Assembly: GCF_001949145.1 (NCBI RefSeq)
Contig: NW_019091418.1
Coordinates: 1,976,123 to 2,005,323, forward strand
Length of the DNA: 29,201 bases
Direction of reading: 5' to 3'
Source: Acanthaster planci
Lineage: Eukaryota; Echinodermata; Asteroidea; Valvatida; Acanthasteridae
Positions 18,886-29,201 of the stretch are shown here, in pieces; the stretch's first letter is position 1, and every line of letters begins with the position of its first letter. The notes below the pieces were generated by a model that saw only the letters and a program-made list of their open reading frames with translations, ran no database searches and was not told the DNA's origin. Position numbers and translations under genes: made by a program.

Positions 18886-21172
18886 AATCGGAAATGCTCG
18901 TTGTTGAGCTGGAAGTCGCCATTTTGTCTGTTTTGCGAGTTTACAATGCAATGTACCGGTACCTGTCCGCTAATGCTTAGTGGTCCATTCACAACGTGCT
19001 GTGTCAAGTCGGTACACGTGCACCGGCAACTGTCTTGTGAGCGGCGGAACGTTTGGTGGCAGGAGTCAAAATCAACGGTGGTACGCTGGCCTGAGACCAG
19101 CAGATCTACTGGTAATAAAACTTGTGGTCTAGTGGGCCAGTTGAAATCTGATGTCTTTTCTGTCTTCACAAACATCTCTCAATATTTTCTCAAGTTAAAA
19201 TGCTTGTTTTTATCTCCCTACTTTACATTTGCAATTTAAAAAAAAAAAAAAAAGAGTTTCCCTTCACGTTTTGCTGTCGCAGTGGTGAAAACACTTATGC
19301 AAAGCTTTGAGCATTAAACGAAGCTGCTCTGGTTCCCGCCACGCCGCGCCCATGCAAAAAATGTGTGATTGAAATGTACCGTACATAGGAACCAGAACCA
19401 GTCTGTACTGTACATGTACTGAATGAGCTACAGTAGGTCCACTCTACATCGGCCGTACACGTCACGGATGGAACAATAAGGTTGCAGGTCGAAGACATCG
19501 ATGATGCAAGAGCTTTTCTGCAAGTTACCCCTGGTACATGTACATGTAATTCACAGAACTTGATGTCGTATTTATGTACATGTATGTATTTTCTGCATTC
19601 ATGAGTTGAATTTGAGATTGTTCTAGTCGTACATGTACCTCGAGGTTTATTGCCTGCTGGCCTGGATGCATCACGCACGCTCATCACGCGACACACGGAC
19701 ATTGTTGGTCAGTTTGCCGTCTTGACCGCCAGAGTAGCACTGTGTGAATTGTCTATATTTTTCTTGTAAAATTGGCAAATGTAGAAATCCTCCGATTTTC
19801 GACATGAAAAAATTGCATTGGATCCTCCAAAATCCTCCAAAAGTTCCTGAACATGTTTTATTGGAGGTCTGCCTGCTGCCTCAATCCTTCAAAATCCTCC
19901 AGCAATTCTTATTATATTGAGGCAGTGCAAAGGGCATTCTTGACCAGTGCGGTTGATTCAAAAGAAATATCGTGCTGAATGTGTGCTTGACTAAGTAAAA
20001 ACAACGCAAGGTTTAATCCTCGACCTTCACGCATGGCATCCTTCCCAATCAGCCATGCACTTTTACCATTCACCCTCAATCCTCCAAAATCCCCCAAAAC
20101 CCCCCCGAAAGGATTTCGGAGGATTGAGGAGGGTTATCTGATAAAGGTGCACAAGCTAAATGGCATGCATACCAATACCTGTGAGCTGTGCCATACATGT
20201 ATGTATATTTGCTATTTAAGCAACTTTGTGTTAAACCAAATGAAACATTGCGAAACAGTTCAAAATTGCCAAAAAGTGAATTGTTGGGGAAAATGTTTGC
20301 CCATTTTTATGCAACCAGAAACCCTATCTAGAAAAAACAACTTGCGATGCGAATACATGTTATGTACCGGTACAATGTACATGTACACAAAACAAAATTG
20401 GCAACAGTTGAAAAGAAACCCTTACTAACCAAAAAAGACATGCATAGAACCATCATATTTGGTTTCTGTGTTTCACGTCAAATAATTTCCTGCACCATTG
20501 CACAAATTGAGTCTGTACACATCAAGTAGTTATTCATAGCAAAAATTATTCACATTTATTGCATGAATGTACAATCAATTACATACATGTGTACATGTAT
20601 CAACAAGTTCTGAATTTGTTTAGACAATTTTGACCACAATGTCACACATTTAGCACCCTATTTAAAAGGAAGACCCACCTGTAAGCCCTACATGTACTGG
20701 TATACATGTGCTATTAGTACCGGTAGTCGGTACTTTATACATGCACCAAATCTTCATTGCACTGATCTACATGAAGTACATGTATGGCACAATGAAACAC
20801 TGGTTTAACATGTTTAAAATACATGTACATGTAACACTGCCTTTATGTACAGTACCTCCTTTTTTCGAAGACGAATCAAAAATCTACAATTCTTTGCAGA
20901 GCAGGAAACCAATGGCTCTGACAATAATGGGACCTTTCCTCACTTCTCTAAAATCCTCCCAAACTTCCCAGTGGATTTTGAAGGATCTGGGAGGGATAAA
21001 ATTAAAACAATACACTGTATGTGTACATATTAGACCAATGGCTGCCTCTTCCTGAGGCACTGAAATGTGCACAACACAGGGCTGCTTTCCTTGCTTTACA
21101 ACTGACTCACATGTATACACGTGTACATTGTTGCATGGTGTGTACATGTACATGTAGGCCTACATGGTATGT
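18886..21172. repeat. 2.3-kb direct duplication, copy 1
   Basis: From ATCGGAAATGCTCGTTG at 18887 this segment is nearly identical, in order and orientation, to 21175-23369. It ends at ACATGGTATGT, directly before the N at 21173. Landmarks shared with copy 2 include GCTGGAAGTCGCCATTTTG, GAGCGGCGGAACGTTTGGTG, CCACGCCGCGCCCATGC, the MITE relic and CTTTTATGCAACCAG-type unique words. Copy 1 has about 120 bp (20639-20762) absent from copy 2. Unique-sequence divergence is only a few percent. Confidence 0.9.
19786..20136. mobile_element. Relic of the piggyBac-like MITE, in duplication copy 1
   Basis: This is colinear with 16515-16870: AATCCTCCGATTTTC, TTGGAGGTCTGCCTGCTGCC, GAGGCAGTGC, GGGCATTCTTGA, AATCAGCCATGCACTTTT, and the closing GGAGGATTGAGGAGGGTTA. 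The outer CCCTAACCC end is lost on the left, and the right end stops at GGGTTATCTG in place of GGGTTAGGGTTAA, so this is an older copy without TTAA flanks. Confidence 0.75.
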
Positions 21173-21173
21173 N
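21173..21173. other. Single N, probable contig junction
   Basis: This N lies exactly between the end of duplication copy 1 and the start of copy 2. Copy 1 also starts directly after an N run. Confidence 0.8.
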
Positions 21174-23369
21174 TATCGGAAATGCTCGTTGTTGAGCTGG
21201 AAGTCGCCATTTTGTCTGTTTTGCGAGTTTACAATGTACGTGTACATGTACCTGTCCGCTAATGCTTAGTGGTCCATTCACGGCGTGCTGTGTCAAGTCG
21301 GTACACGTGCACCGGCAACTGTCTTGTGAGCGGCGGAACGTTTGGTGGCAGGAGTCAAAATTAACGGTGGTACGCTGGCCTGAGACCAGCAGATCTACTG
21401 GTAATAAAACTTGTGGTCTGGTGAGCCAGTTGAAATCTGATGTCTTTTCTGTCTTCACGAACATCTCTCAATATTTTCTCACGTTAAAATGCTTGTTTAT
21501 ATCTCCCTACTTTACATTTGCAATTTTTGAAAAAAAACAAAACTAGTTTCCCTTCACGTTTTGCTGTCGCTGTGGTGAAAACACTTGTGCAAAGCTTTGT
21601 GCATTAAACGAATCTGCTCTGGTTCCCGCCACGCCGCGCCCATGCAAAAAATGTGTGACTGAAATGTACATAGGAGCCAGAACCAGTCTGTACTGTACAT
21701 GTACTGAATGAACTACGGTGTGTTCACTCTACATCGGTCGTATACGTCACGGATGCAACAATAAGGTTGCAGGTCGAAGACATCGATGATGCAAGAGCTT
21801 TTCTGCAAGTTACCGCTACCCCTGGTATATGTACCGGTAATTCACAGAACTTGATGGCGCATTTATGTATGTATTTTCTGCATTCATGAGTTTAATTTGA
21901 GATTGTTCTACTCGTGCCTCAAGGTTAATTGCCTGCTGGCCTGGATGCATCACGCACGCTCATCACGCGACACACGGACATTGTTGGTCAGTTTGCTGTC
22001 TCGACTGCCAGAGTAGCACTGTGTGAATTGTCTATATTTTTCTTGTAAAATTGGCAAATATAGAAATCCTCCGATTTTCGACATGAAAAAATTGCATTGG
22101 ATCCTCCAAAATCCTCCAAAATTTCTTGGAAATGTTTTATTGGAGGTCTGCCTGCTGCCTCAATCCTTCAAAATCCTCCAGCAATTCTTATTATATTGAG
22201 GCAGTGCAAAGGGCATTCTTGAGCAGTGCAGTTGATTCAAAAGAAATATCGTGCTGAATGTGTGCTTGACTACATGTAAGTAAAAACAACACAAGGTTTA
22301 ATCCCCGACCTTTACGCATGGCATCCTTCCCAATCAGCCATGCACTTTTACCATTCACCCTCAATCCTCCAAAATCTTCCAAACCCCCCCCCCCCAAAAG
22401 GATTTCGGAGGATTGAGGAGGGTTATCTGGTAAAGGTGCACAAGCTAAATGGCATGCATACCGGTACCTGTGAGCTGTGCCATACATGTATGTATACATG
22501 TATTTGCTATATAAGCAACTTTGTGTTAAACCAAATGAAACGTTGCAAAACAGTTCAAAATTGCCAAAAAGTAAATTGTTGGGGAAAATGTTTGCCCATT
22601 TTTATGCAACCAGAAACCCTATCTAGAAAAAACAACTTGAGATGAGAATACATGTTATGTACAATGTACATGTACACAAAACAAAATTGGCAACAGATGA
22701 AAAGAAACCCTTACTAACCAAAAATGACATGCATAGAACCATCATATTTGGTTTCTGTGTTTCATCATGTCAAATAATTTCCTGCACCATTGCACAAATT
22801 GAGTCTGTACACATCAAGTAGTTATTCAAAGCAAAAATTATTCACATTTATTGCATGAATGTACAATCAATTACATATGGTACATGTACATGTATCAACA
22901 AGTTCTGAATTTGTTTAGACAATTTTGACCACCATGATCTACATGAAGTACATGTACGGCACAATGAAACACTGGTTTAACATGTTTAAAATACATGTAC
23001 ATGTAACACTGCCTTTATGTACAGTACATGTACCTCCTTTTTTCAAAGACGAATCAAAAATCTACAATTCTTCGCAGAGCAAGAAACCAATGGCTCTGAC
23101 AATAATGGGACCTTTCCTCATTTCTCTAAAATCCTCCCAAATTTCCCTGTGGATTTTGAAGGATCTGGGAGGGGTAAAATTAAAACAATACACTGTACGT
23201 GTACATATCACTATTATCAGACCAATGGCTGCCTCTTCCTGAGGCACTGAAATGTGCACAACACAGGGCTGCTTTCCTTGCTTTACAACCAACTGACCCA
23301 CATGTATACATGTACATGTGTACATTGTTGCATGATGTGTACATGTACATGTAGGTTTACATGGTATGT
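21174..23369. repeat. 2.2-kb direct duplication, copy 2
   Basis: This is the second copy of 18886-21172, starting at the same base as copy 1 and running into the minisatellite at its right end, where copy 1 breaks off at the N. Differences are substitutions, small indels (often in TACATGTA runs, poly-A and poly-C), and absence of the 120-bp piece around 22935. Confidence 0.9.
22075..22425. mobile_element. Relic of the piggyBac-like MITE, in duplication copy 2
   Basis: This is the same relic as at 19786-20136, with the same missing ends, so the insertion and its decay predate the split of the two copies. The C-run near the right end is longer here (about 22384-22395). Confidence 0.75.
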
Positions 23370-23685
23370 ACATGTACATGTAGGCCTACATAATGTGTAC
23401 ATGTACATGTAGGCTAGGCTACATGGTACCGGTATGTACATGTAGGCCTACATACATGTACATGTATGTACATGTAGGCCTACATGGTACATGTATATAC
23501 ATGTAGGCCTACATGGTATGTACATGTAGGCCTACATGGTATGTACATGTAGGCCTACATGTACATACCATGTACCGGTAGGCCTACATGGTATGTACAT
23601 GTACAATGTACCGGTACATGTAGGCTAGGCAACATGGTACCAGTATGTACATGTACATGTAGGCCTACATGTATGCACATGTACT
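23335..23685. repeat. Minisatellite, about 23-bp palindrome-containing unit
   Basis: The unit TACATGTAGGCCTACATGGTATG recurs with variation, most regularly at about 23490-23570. Each unit contains TACATG, the palindrome GTAGGCCTAC and CATG. Variants insert extra ACATGT steps, ACCGGT or GGCTAGGCTA. It forms the right end of duplication copy 2 and is the kind of array that breaks short-read assemblies. Confidence 0.75.
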
Positions 23686-24708
23686 GGTACTTTTACTACA
23701 GATACTGTATACTGTACCAGTAGCTGTACTGGTAGAGCACAGCAGAAAGGGAATACAGTAGTTACAATGTACATGTACAGTACCATCATGTACATGTACT
23801 GTACATGTACGATACAGTGCTATACATTCTACATGTACATGTACTTCTATTAAAGAAGCAGGTCACTTACTGTACATGTACACCTTCAAAACAAACCAAT
23901 TGGATGCACATGTACCCAAGCATCTGTTTCTCAGTTGTGCCTCTCAGAAATTTGTGTCAATGGCTTTCACCTTTGGCCATGGCAGTGTACAGCTGGATTT
24001 TGGCTCTAGATGAGGTGTGCACCAATTCATCCTGATTATAAGGTGCACTCGAGTGAAACAATGCAGTCAGCTGTGGTTACTCTTTGCCTGTGTGTATAGA
24101 TACGGTACGTACATGTACATGTACATGTACATTGATCTTCAGGTGCATTTACATGGACTAACATACAGTGTACATGTATGTACCGGTACCGGTACATGTA
24201 CTGTACATGTACATGTATGTTTACATTTGCACATGTACATGTCTTCCGGTACACTACCAGTAGGCTCACAGCATCATGTACTGTACATGTACATGTATGT
24301 CTATGTATGGGATACATGTACATGTACCAATGCATACACATGCACACATGGTTTCTACGGTACATGTACATGTACCTACATGTATAGGCATTACCATGGT
24401 TTACCATTGAGTTTTATGATCTACCGGCACCGTTACCTGTAAGTGCACCAAGTTTTGTAGTACATGTACGTGTCGTGAGGTGTCCCTTTGTCAATGTGAA
24501 TTTACGAACATGCAAATGGGGTGTACATGTACATGCATGTGTATGTACATGTACTGTACCAGTACATATACATGTACATGTACTGTACCAGTACATGTAC
24601 ATGTACTGTACCAGTACATGTACATGTACATATCCTCGTAAACACAGAACTTTATAAAGTCTCTCTTTATACTTCTACAGTAATGTTCACCACATACCGT
24701 ATACCGGT
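23686..24708 (+). repeat. Dense TACATGTA/TACCGGTA tract in presumed Smaug intron
   Basis: No gene is recognised. Nearly every 30-60 bp holds TACATGTA, GTACCGGTAC or CTGTACAGTA-type words. A local tandem array carries GTACTGTACCAGTAC at 24551-24565, 24580-24594 and 24603-24617, joined by ATACATGTACAT steps. Open frames here consist of MYMY/VHVH/CTCT runs and are not genes. Confidence 0.7.
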
Positions 24709-24722
24709 AGTCTTGCCTCATA

Positions 24723-24849
24723 ACAAGACTGGTTTTACTGTTTTGGCCATACCGTGCAGGCGACATGTGCCGGCGAGCACAGCCGAATAGCACTACCAGT
24801 AGAGGGCGCTATATTCACGAGAGACAACATGCCAGAAAACCAGTCTTGT
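24723..24849 (+). mobile_element. Short TIR element (CAAGACTGG family), copy 1
   Basis: ACAAGACTGGTTTT (24723-24736) is the exact inverse of AAAACCAGTCTTGT (24836-24849), bounding 127 bp with no coding capacity. The interior (TTTTGGCC, CCGTGCAGG, CCGAATAGCACT, CAGTAGAGGG) recurs in inverted orientation at 25022-25167. I find no convincing target duplication, and similarity to the other copy extends a few bases beyond these ends (GAATTCT beside GATTCT), so they may be inverted halves of a larger unit. Confidence 0.55.
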
Positions 24850-25021
24850 AGAATTCCAAGCATACCGGAAGCTCACACAGTCAAGTTCATAAATGATACA
24901 TGTATGCCTGTACGCACCGCTGAAGACTGAGCGCCATGCCGACAACGGCTTTCAGCAGTGTGCATGAGCAATTATTCATCATACTGGTTCGCAGGAATTT
25001 TTGGGTAAGCCTCCAGATTCT

Positions 25022-25167
25022 ACAAGACTGGTTTTCTGGCAGGTCATCTCTGTAACACCCTCTACTGTAAGTGCTATTCGGTTGTGCTTGCCATCGCGCC
25101 AGCACAGGTCACCTGCACGGCGCGCTGGCCAAAACGGTACCGTACATGGGCAGTAAAACCAGTCTTG
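25022..25167 (-). mobile_element. Short TIR element (CAAGACTGG family), copy 2 in inverted orientation
   Basis: ACAAGACTGGTTTT (25022-25035) and AAAACCAGTCTTG (25155-25167) bound about 146 bp. Its reverse complement aligns along its whole length with 24723-24849, with two insertions (GCCCATGTACGGTACC near one end, GATGGC near the middle). With copy 1 it makes a long inverted repeat around a spacer of about 172 bp. Confidence 0.55.
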
Positions 25168-25287
25168 GGGCAAGACCACATGTACAGTACAGTACATACA
25201 CGTACATGTACCGGTATACTGTACTGTACATGTAAACGTTACCGTACATGGGCAGTAAAACCAGTCTTGGGGCAAGACCACATGTAC
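25138..25287. repeat. Exact 48-bp direct repeat, 102 bp apart
   Basis: Positions 25138-25185 and 25240-25287 are identical over 48 bp (beginning TACCGTACATGGGCAG). Each contains the inner end of the CAAGACTGG element and the small palindrome TCTTGGGGCAAGA. Between them lie TACATGTA/ACCGGT words. Confidence 0.85.
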
Positions 25288-25735
25288 CGTACAGTACATG
25301 TACAATGCACTGTACCTGTACACACAAACTAGTACTACACATTATCCCATACATGTACATGTATCTACTGGTACATGATCTTTCTTGATGGGTTTTAATC
25401 AGTTAATTGTTGACATTTTTAGACAGAACCCCGTGACATTCATAACTGCTGACTTTGGGCCGTGATAAGGTACATGTATAAAGCAAATGATACATGCTCT
25501 TGTATTTTGTAATTTATTTTGAGTACCGCTACATACATGTAAAATGTTATCATTTGTCACCACTTTCTAATTTATCTGTTCAAATATAGCAGTGGAAAAT
25601 ATTGCATTGCCTTCCTATTAATTGTAAGGTGGTTAACAATCTACTGTACATGTACATGTACAAGTTGTTCCTGTTTATCAAAAAAGTTGACATGTACATG
25701 TACATGTATGGTACCGGTACACTGTACCGTACAGT
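25288..25735 (+). other. Gene-free presumed intron
   Basis: No gene is recognised. TACATGTA words occur at both ends (25350-25362, 25645-25660, 25690-25708), with a quieter AT-rich middle. Confidence 0.4.
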
Positions 25736-25845
25736 TTAACCCTAACAGTCCTCAGTCCTCCAACGGGTGAAGGATTGAGGACTGTTAGGGTTAACCCTAA
25801 CAGTCCTCAGTCCTCCAACGGGTGAAGGATTGAGGACTGTTAGGG
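25736..25845. mobile_element. Two tandem 51-bp hairpins joined by TTAA, reduced piggyBac-like elements
   Basis: TTAA (25736-25739), a 51-bp unit (25740-25790), TTAA (25791-25794), and an identical 51-bp unit (25795-25845). Each unit begins CCCTAACAGTCCTCAGTCCT and ends AGGATTGAGGACTGTTAGGG: arms of 20 bp with one mismatch around an 11-base loop. The final TTAA is replaced by ATAT. The CCCTAAC ends at TTAA and the CCTCARTCCTCC motif are shared with the 407-bp MITE at 16463-16877. It is far too short to encode anything. Confidence 0.75.
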
Positions 25846-28800
25846 ATATGTACATGTACCAGTACATGTACATGTAGACTTTTAAGTATTCAACTTTGTT
25901 CAGGATGCAGGATGGCCATGGTCATCAGTGTTCTGATGACCACAGACTTCAATAAATTCAATGCTGTTCACTGCAGAAAATATTACCCCCCTCCCCCAAG
26001 TTCATTTTTAACAATTGGCTCAGACTTTGTAGGACCTGTGTGCATACATGCTGTATGGAGTGTGTTATTTTCTTCATGCATGGATCTATTACATGTATAT
26101 TGTAATAGTGACGTTCTTCACAAATACATCTATAAATACATGTGTATGTATTGAAGTATTTTGTCACTGGCCATGCAGCCAATACTGCACACCATCACAT
26201 GTTTTTCCCAAGGTGTTCGGGAAAACCCAAGGTTGACCGGTATCCATACAAACGTGCCGTATGTTGTTGATACATACATGTACATTTGTACAGTATGGTA
26301 CTGTGTCGGTAGTAGAAATATTGGTTATTGGTGAATAAAGGCGTCATCTGAATGTCTGTGGGCAGGATTGCCCATTTTCCCCAATTGTGTTGTTTGAGGG
26401 GTCAGTGGTTGTACCGGAACGCAAGGTGTCATCTGACATTTTTTGTTTTACCGGTACAATAACACTGCTCTTTCAATGTCAATTTTATGTACCGTACATG
26501 AACATGTACACGTTGGTGACAAAATCGCACACATATTACAACTGTTAGCCTGAGAAAACCTGAGACAGTGCTACAAAAAAGACACAGGGAACTTGCACAC
26601 GAGTAATGTACTTTTTTGTACATGTAGGTACATGATACCGGTACATGTGTTCTATTAAGGTCAACATGCACCTGTACCAGTAGTTGATACCAGAACAAAG
26701 ATATCATAAAGGCTTAAAACCACCACTAGGCAGGTAGATCTGTGAGAAGTGAATTGAATATCACTTCCAGTTAGTTATAAGCCGTAGGACAGATGAAATG
26801 TCATGGTAAGAGTCTTCCCTGATTGTACATGTATACAATGTACATGTACATGCACATGTACTTGTACATGTACCGGTATGTATACTGTTTTTTGCATGGG
26901 TGTGGTGTCTGCCTTATTGCAGTTTGAAGGTTAATTTGTTTGTGTTGTTGGCATAAGGATCTGTATGAATGCCAAGGTCTTAAGAACCATGACAGAAGGA
27001 AATTGGCCATAATTGCATCCTGTCTGGTTAGAGTTCACTCACCCTTTCGCTTCATGCTAACTCGTGCATGTGCGGTTGATATGGTTTTACCTGTATACTT
27101 TTTCCGTTCACTCTGTAGTGAGTTTGTAGTTTATCTAGAGGCACAAATGAGAGCTGTGTGAGTACTTTGTACTGGTACATGTACATGGATACCGGTACAT
27201 TATCAGAGGGAACCATTAGAAATGGTGCAGATGTGGAATACTTCAATGCAGCTCAGAAAAGCTGGTCGCGCTGGTTACTACATGCAGTATTTCAAAACCC
27301 ACATGTGTGTACCGTACATAAGCATTGATATGAAATGGACACAGTGTGTTGGATTTAACTACATGTGTAACTGATACCGGTACATGTACATGTAGACATG
27401 TGGGAAAAACGTACACATGTAATGTACATTATGTACTGTATGTACCGGTACATGTACACTATCACTGTACTCTGTACATGTACTGTATCCTGTATGACCA
27501 ATTTCTAATGGTCCCTATTACTGTAGGTACATGTACCGGTACTTGTACCATTACCCGACATGTACTGGTTACTGACATGTACATGTACGTGTACTAGTTC
27601 ATGCATCATCCACGTGTAAATGGTAGGTGTACATGTACTTGTATACAGTACCAATATGGTGCTGGTACGTGTATCAGGTGTCAGAATTCAGCTTTTCAGC
27701 TGATTTTAGATTTTTTTGTTGTTGTTTTAAAGAAGATTACCCTGAATTTCACTTTTTGTACACCTGGTCTGCATAAAAGTATTGAAACATTTCAGCTTTT
27801 TGCTAACTATTTTCAACTTTGCTACATTAACTGGCCACTCACACCCCTGATGTACCGGTACATGTACAGTACATGTACATGTACGTGTATAATAGTCATG
27901 TTTGTTGGTGTAGGGTACATATACATGTGCACACATGTACATGTACCGGTACTTACTGGTACTACATGTACATGTACATGCATGCAACTGTAATAAGAGA
28001 TCCTGTGGGTTTTGCCGGGGTACGAATGCTATAGCTGCCTCAAGTGAGTTGTACATATACATGTACATGTACATGTATATTGTGGTTCTTGTAGTGAGAG
28101 ATGTACTGGTACATGTACATGTACACATATACATGTACAGTGTACATGTACCGGTACATACTGTACCGGTATTCTCCTCACCAAGCCTAGAGGAATACCT
28201 GAAGGTATACTTGTACATGTAGTCAAATGTGTTTCATGCGATCAAGATGTACATGTACTGTACATGTACAGTGATCTCATGACTTGTTATTGCTCTGAAA
28301 TACCAGTGTACTGGTACCATTGATAAAAAGGGAATTTGTTAACAGATGGTTTGTGAAAAACAGCTGTACATGTACACCTGAAGCTCATGTTACATGTACT
28401 CTACATTTTTGTACATGTACATTAAACATATGGGTCAATCTGTTTAATTTAAAGTCATCCACTCCACATGTACATGTACTGTATCTAAAGCAGATGTTAA
28501 ATGTAGCTTGATACTGTACATTTAAATTTGTTCTTTTTGCAATACATAATCTACGTGTGTAATGAACTGAATAGCCAGGTTTTTAACCGTGATTCTGTCT
28601 GATTGGATCAATACTTATGAGCTACTGTACCTGTGTACTCGTACACATACATGTACAGTGCACATGTGCAAATAGACAGCTGTGACATGCTGTTCTTGCA
28701 AAAATACATGATAATGCTGATACATGTAGGTTTTTTGAACGAGTTCATCCTTGCAGCTTCAAAAATACACTGTATCAAAATAGTTAATACCCTGCTGCAT

Positions 28801-29201
28801 ACATGTGTATGCAACGGTACATTAAATGTTGTACCACCAAAAAAACCTATGTACATGAACAGTTTACATACGTGTACATGTACATTGTACACGTGCTGAG
28901 CTTAAAATGTAGGGCCTACATGTACATGTACATGTATGCATTGCCATTTAGCATTTACCGGTACATGTACATTTATATACATGTAAGATGCATATATACA
29001 TGTACATGTACATGTACGTATGTGTGTACATGTACATGTATACGGTACTGGATAACAAATGTGTGACATAAATGAGACTTTTAAGAAAACTTGGTATTGC
29101 ACATTGAAAATTGTCATATTTCACAGTCCATGCTGTCTAAAATATATATCAGTCTGTAAGTGGATAGTTTGGAAAATAAATGGAACAGAATAGTCTCTAA
29201 A
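25846..29201 (+). other. Gene-free presumed Smaug intron with many palindromic words
   Basis: I recognise no exon, RNA gene or transposon in these 3.4 kb. TACATGTA, TACCGGTA and GTAC-rich words are frequent, especially 26820-26880, 27360-27600, 27850-28160, 28240-28270 and 28915-29045. A plus-strand frame at 26940-27161 is free of these words but matches no family known to me. AATAAA at 29174-29179 has no supporting gene. Confidence 0.45.

Noticed and set aside
18771-19239. Long open frames crossing the N run on both strands
   Set aside because: They include unknown residues from the gap, and the same sequence in copy 2 has no protein family resemblance.
11718-29117. Many open frames rich in MYMY, VHVH and CTCT residues on both strands
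   Set aside because: They are translations of TACATGTA/GTACATGTAC words, which lack stop codons in most frames. They show no codon constraint or family resemblance.
1-29201. tRNA, rRNA, snRNA genes or CRISPR arrays
   Set aside because: No internal promoter boxes with cloverleaf pairing, rRNA motifs, or regular spacer-repeat structure were seen. The regular repeats present are minisatellites.

Overview
The window looks like a piece of the nuclear genome of a marine invertebrate animal. An echinoderm, hemichordate or cephalochordate is my best guess. The reasons are one clear metazoan coding exon (Smaug/SAMD4), animal-type mobile elements (Polinton/adintovirus-like, DIRS, piggyBac-like MITEs), and a very strong excess of self-complementary words such as TACATGTA, TACCGGTA and TAGGCCTA. 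The group assignment is inference from composition. It is a draft assembly with gaps at 8761, 18828-18885 and 21173.

Layout. Positions 1-3050 hold the decayed remains of a Polinton/adintovirus-type element. A block of kappaB-like sites (191-275) lies upstream of a protein-primed family-B DNA polymerase pseudogene (about 740-2282, plus strand), which converges on an unidentified decayed minus-strand reading frame (about 2234-3010). The polymerase keeps its front half (exonuclease start and HNH-like segment) and its extreme C-terminus, but the palm region is missing. Positions 3188-3804 hold two GC-rich inverted repeats. A diverged direct repeat of about 390 bp (4157-4546 and 4741-5150) leads into a minus-strand DIRS retrotransposon (5120-8150): Gag with a CCHC knuckle, RT-RNase H, and the N-terminal part of the tyrosine recombinase only.

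After the N at 8761 the DNA changes character. From about 9327 to the end it is non-coding and increasingly packed with TACATGTA-type palindromic words. The only host exon I recognise is the first coding exon of a Smaug/SAMD4 homologue (14531-14738, plus strand) with a clean GTAAGT donor. Everything to its right is probably its first intron, because I recognise no second exon before 29201.

That presumed intron carries: a possible 1.5-kb TIR element (16192-17699) holding a perfect 32-bp palindrome and a nested piggyBac-like MITE (16463-16877); a 2.2-2.3 kb direct duplication (18886-21172 and 21174-23369) whose copies both begin next to Ns, so it is probably two haplotypes placed in tandem; a 23-bp palindrome-rich minisatellite (about 23340-23680); an inverted pair of short CAAGACTGG-ended repeats (24723-25167) with an exact 48-bp duplication; and a tandem pair of 51-bp hairpins joined at TTAA (25736-25845), which look like extremely reduced piggyBac-type elements.

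The most promising observations are the kappaB-site cluster on a virus-like element, the micro-hairpin tandem at TTAA, and the sequence vocabulary in which related words differ by paired changes that keep self-complementarity.
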